Of a stretch of DNA of 13,887 bases, positions 12,535-13,887 are shown piece by piece; position 1 is the first letter of the stretch, and every line of letters starts with the position of its first letter. This DNA is from Collinsella sp. (lineage in GTDB: Bacteria > Actinomycetota > Coriobacteriia > Coriobacteriales > Coriobacteriaceae). Under the pieces are notes generated by a model. The model was not told the origin of the DNA. It ran no database searches and saw only the letters and a list, made by a program, of their open reading frames with translations. Location: positions 1 through 13,887 of the forward strand of contig JAHHSP010000023.1 of NCBI GenBank assembly GCA_020025115.1. The letters are read 5' to 3'. A program made the translations under genes and the position numbers.

Positions 12535-13887
12535 GCAGCCACCAGTCGCTGTCGAGGCGCGTGTTCGTGACCATCCTCGGGATGTCGCTCACGACCATCA
12601 TCGTGTTCGCCCTCGCCCTCACCCTGATCGTGCAACAGCGGCTCGTCCATGCGACGAGCGCCGAGCTCGCCGACGAGGCGCGCGTGGTCGCGGCTTCGCT
12701 CAACAGCGCTTCCAGCCATCTCACCATGCTGCGTCGGCTGCATTTGGGGAACACCCGCGTCACCCTGGTCGATTCCGAGGGTTTTGTCCTGTTTGACAGC
12801 GATACCGATGCGAGCAAGATGGAGGACCATGCCGATCGCCCCGAGATCGAGCAGGCCGTCTCGACGGGCTATGGTTCCGCCGAACGCTCGAGCACGACGC
12901 TTGGCGAGGTCATGCTCTACCAGGCGGTGCGCCTTGCCGACGGCAGCGTGGTGCGCCTTGCCGAGGGCGAGGCGGGATACCTGGCCATCTTGGGGACGCT
13001 GTCCCTGCCCGTCGTACTCATGGTCGTCGGCGGCGCCGGCGTTGCCGTTGTCGTCGCACGGCGTGAATCGCACCGCATCATCGAGCCATTGCTCGAGGTC
13101 GATCTCGACCACCCGCGCCGCAATGTACAAAACGCCTATTCCGAGATGGAGCCCATGTTGGAGCGTATCGAGAGCCAGCGTCAGGAGCTCAAGCGCCAGA
13201 TGCGCGTGCTGGCAGATAACGACCGCATGCGCCGTGAGTTCACCGCAAACATCACGCACGAGCTCAAAACCCCGCTCACCACGGTCTCGGGATATGCCGA
13301 GCTCATCGCCAACGGCCTCGTGACCGACGAGGCGGATTTGCGCGACTTTGGACGCCGTATCTACAGTGAGGCGGGCCGCCTCACCTCCCTGGTGAACGAC
13401 ATCCTCACCCTTTCCAATCTCGACGAGGCCGAGCGTTCCGAAGGGGACTCCGCCGCCGCGGCCCTCGGTGCACGGGAGCCCATCGACCTTCCGCTCATGC
13501 TCGACGGAATCGTCCAGCGTCTCGAGCATGTCGCATCGCGCGCGGAGATCGATTTGGCCTTGGATTGCGCGCCCGCCATGGTGACCGGTGTCCCCCGGCT
13601 GGTCGATGAGCTTGCCTACAACCTGACGAGCAACGCCATCCGGTACAACCATCCGGGCGGCTCGGTGACCCTCTCGTGCGGTGTCGAGACGACGCCGGGC
13701 TGCGATTTCCCCACGCCCTACGTCCGGGTTGCCGACACGGGCATCGGCATCGCGCCCGAGGAGCAGGAGAAGATCTTCGAGCGTTTCTACCGAGTCGATA
13801 AGAGCCGTTCCAAGGCGCGCGGCGGCACGGGATTGGGCCTTGCCATCGTGAAGCATATCGCCACCAATTACGGCGCCGGCGTCACCG
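12531..13887 (+). CDS. phoR: PhoR-like sensor histidine kinase (cut by window edge)
   Basis: A membrane kinase open at the right edge, 452 codons visible. The start ATG overlaps the regulator stop by 4 nt (ATGA), so the pair is translationally coupled. Membrane segments lie at about 12-34 and 151-176. Between them is an extracytoplasmic domain of the Gram-positive PhoR type (VTLVDSEGFVLFDSD, then RPEIEQAV, RSSTTLGEVMLY). The linker RIIEPLLEVDLDHP and a coiled segment near 205-230 lead to H243 in ITHELKTPL. The ATPase domain shows LAYNLTSNAIRYN, VADTGIGI, IFERFYRVDKSRS and GGTGLGLAIVKHI, all intact. Only the last few residues seem to be missing. It probably phosphorylates the preceding regulator; phosphate status may be sensed through the Pst transporter, but no phoU is visible. 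Confidence 0.88.
   Translation, partial: MSSHQSLSRRVFVTILGMSLTTIIVFALALTLIVQQRLVHATSAELADEARVVAASLNSASSHLTMLRRLHLGNTRVTLVDSEGFVLFDSDTDASKMEDHADRPEIEQAVSTGYGSAERSSTTLGEVMLYQAVRLADGSVVRLAEGEAGYLAILGTLSLPVVLMVVGGAGVAVVVARRESHRIIEPLLEVDLDHPRRNVQNAYSEMEPMLERIESQRQELKRQMRVLADNDRMRREFTANITHELKTPLTTVSGYAELIANGLVTDEADLRDFGRRIYSEAGRLTSLVNDILTLSNLDEAERSEGDSAAAALGAREPIDLPLMLDGIVQRLEHVASRAEIDLALDCAPAMVTGVPRLVDELAYNLTSNAIRYNHPGGSVTLSCGVETTPGCDFPTPYVRVADTGIGIAPEEQEKIFERFYRVDKSRSKARGGTGLGLAIVKHIATNYGAGVT

Noticed and set aside
12477..13856. A 459-codon minus-strand frame opposite the PhoR-like kinase
   Set aside because: The plus strand carries a complete set of kinase motifs in one unbroken frame; the antisense frame has no recognisable feature.

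Overview
The window looks like chromosomal core sequence from a GC-rich Gram-positive bacterium. The best guess is an actinobacterium of the class Coriobacteriia (Collinsella-like). This rests on the strong GC bias at third codon positions, purine-rich Shine-Dalgarno sites, a PhoP/PhoR-type phosphate system, a VanR/VanS-type two-component pair, and the mixture of actinobacterial and Firmicutes-like protein features. The genus is an inference. I see no insertion sequence, phage gene, CRISPR array or toxin-antitoxin module.

Left part (1-6701), housekeeping and RNA maturation: a small DUF192 protein; a tRNA-Phe with its own promoter and a strong terminator; a GH5-type glycosidase homologue tightly coupled to rsmI; metG behind its own extended -10; then a compact operon of rsmA (ksgA), tatD and a small two-helix membrane protein. 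The grouping rsmI / metG / tatD / rsmA resembles the rsmI-metS-tatD-ksgA neighbourhood of Bacillus subtilis, in a different order and without rnmV. Both rRNA methyltransferases act on decoding-centre 16S rRNA.

Middle part (6702-10601), cell wall and signalling: a PBP5-type D,D-carboxypeptidase on the minus strand faces away from a response regulator and sensor kinase that closely resemble VanR and VanS. No vanH, vanA or vanX gene is in view. The divergent intergenic region carries two direct repeats that could be operators: a CCTTAA pair with exactly 11 bp period, and an ACAGTA pair overlapping the carboxypeptidase -10.

Right part (10602-13887), phosphate: a lone pstB (no pstS, pstC, pstA or phoU beside it in the window) preceded by tandem TTACA repeats that look like a PhoP box, then a long GC-rich hairpin, then a phoP-like regulator overlapping by 4 nt with a phoR-like kinase that runs off the right edge. 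The regulator probably controls pstB through the box.

The points most worth a second look are the GH5 homologue that lacks the catalytic acid/base glutamate, the VanRS-like pair beside a D,D-carboxypeptidase with repeat operators between them, and the Pho-box-driven orphan pstB.
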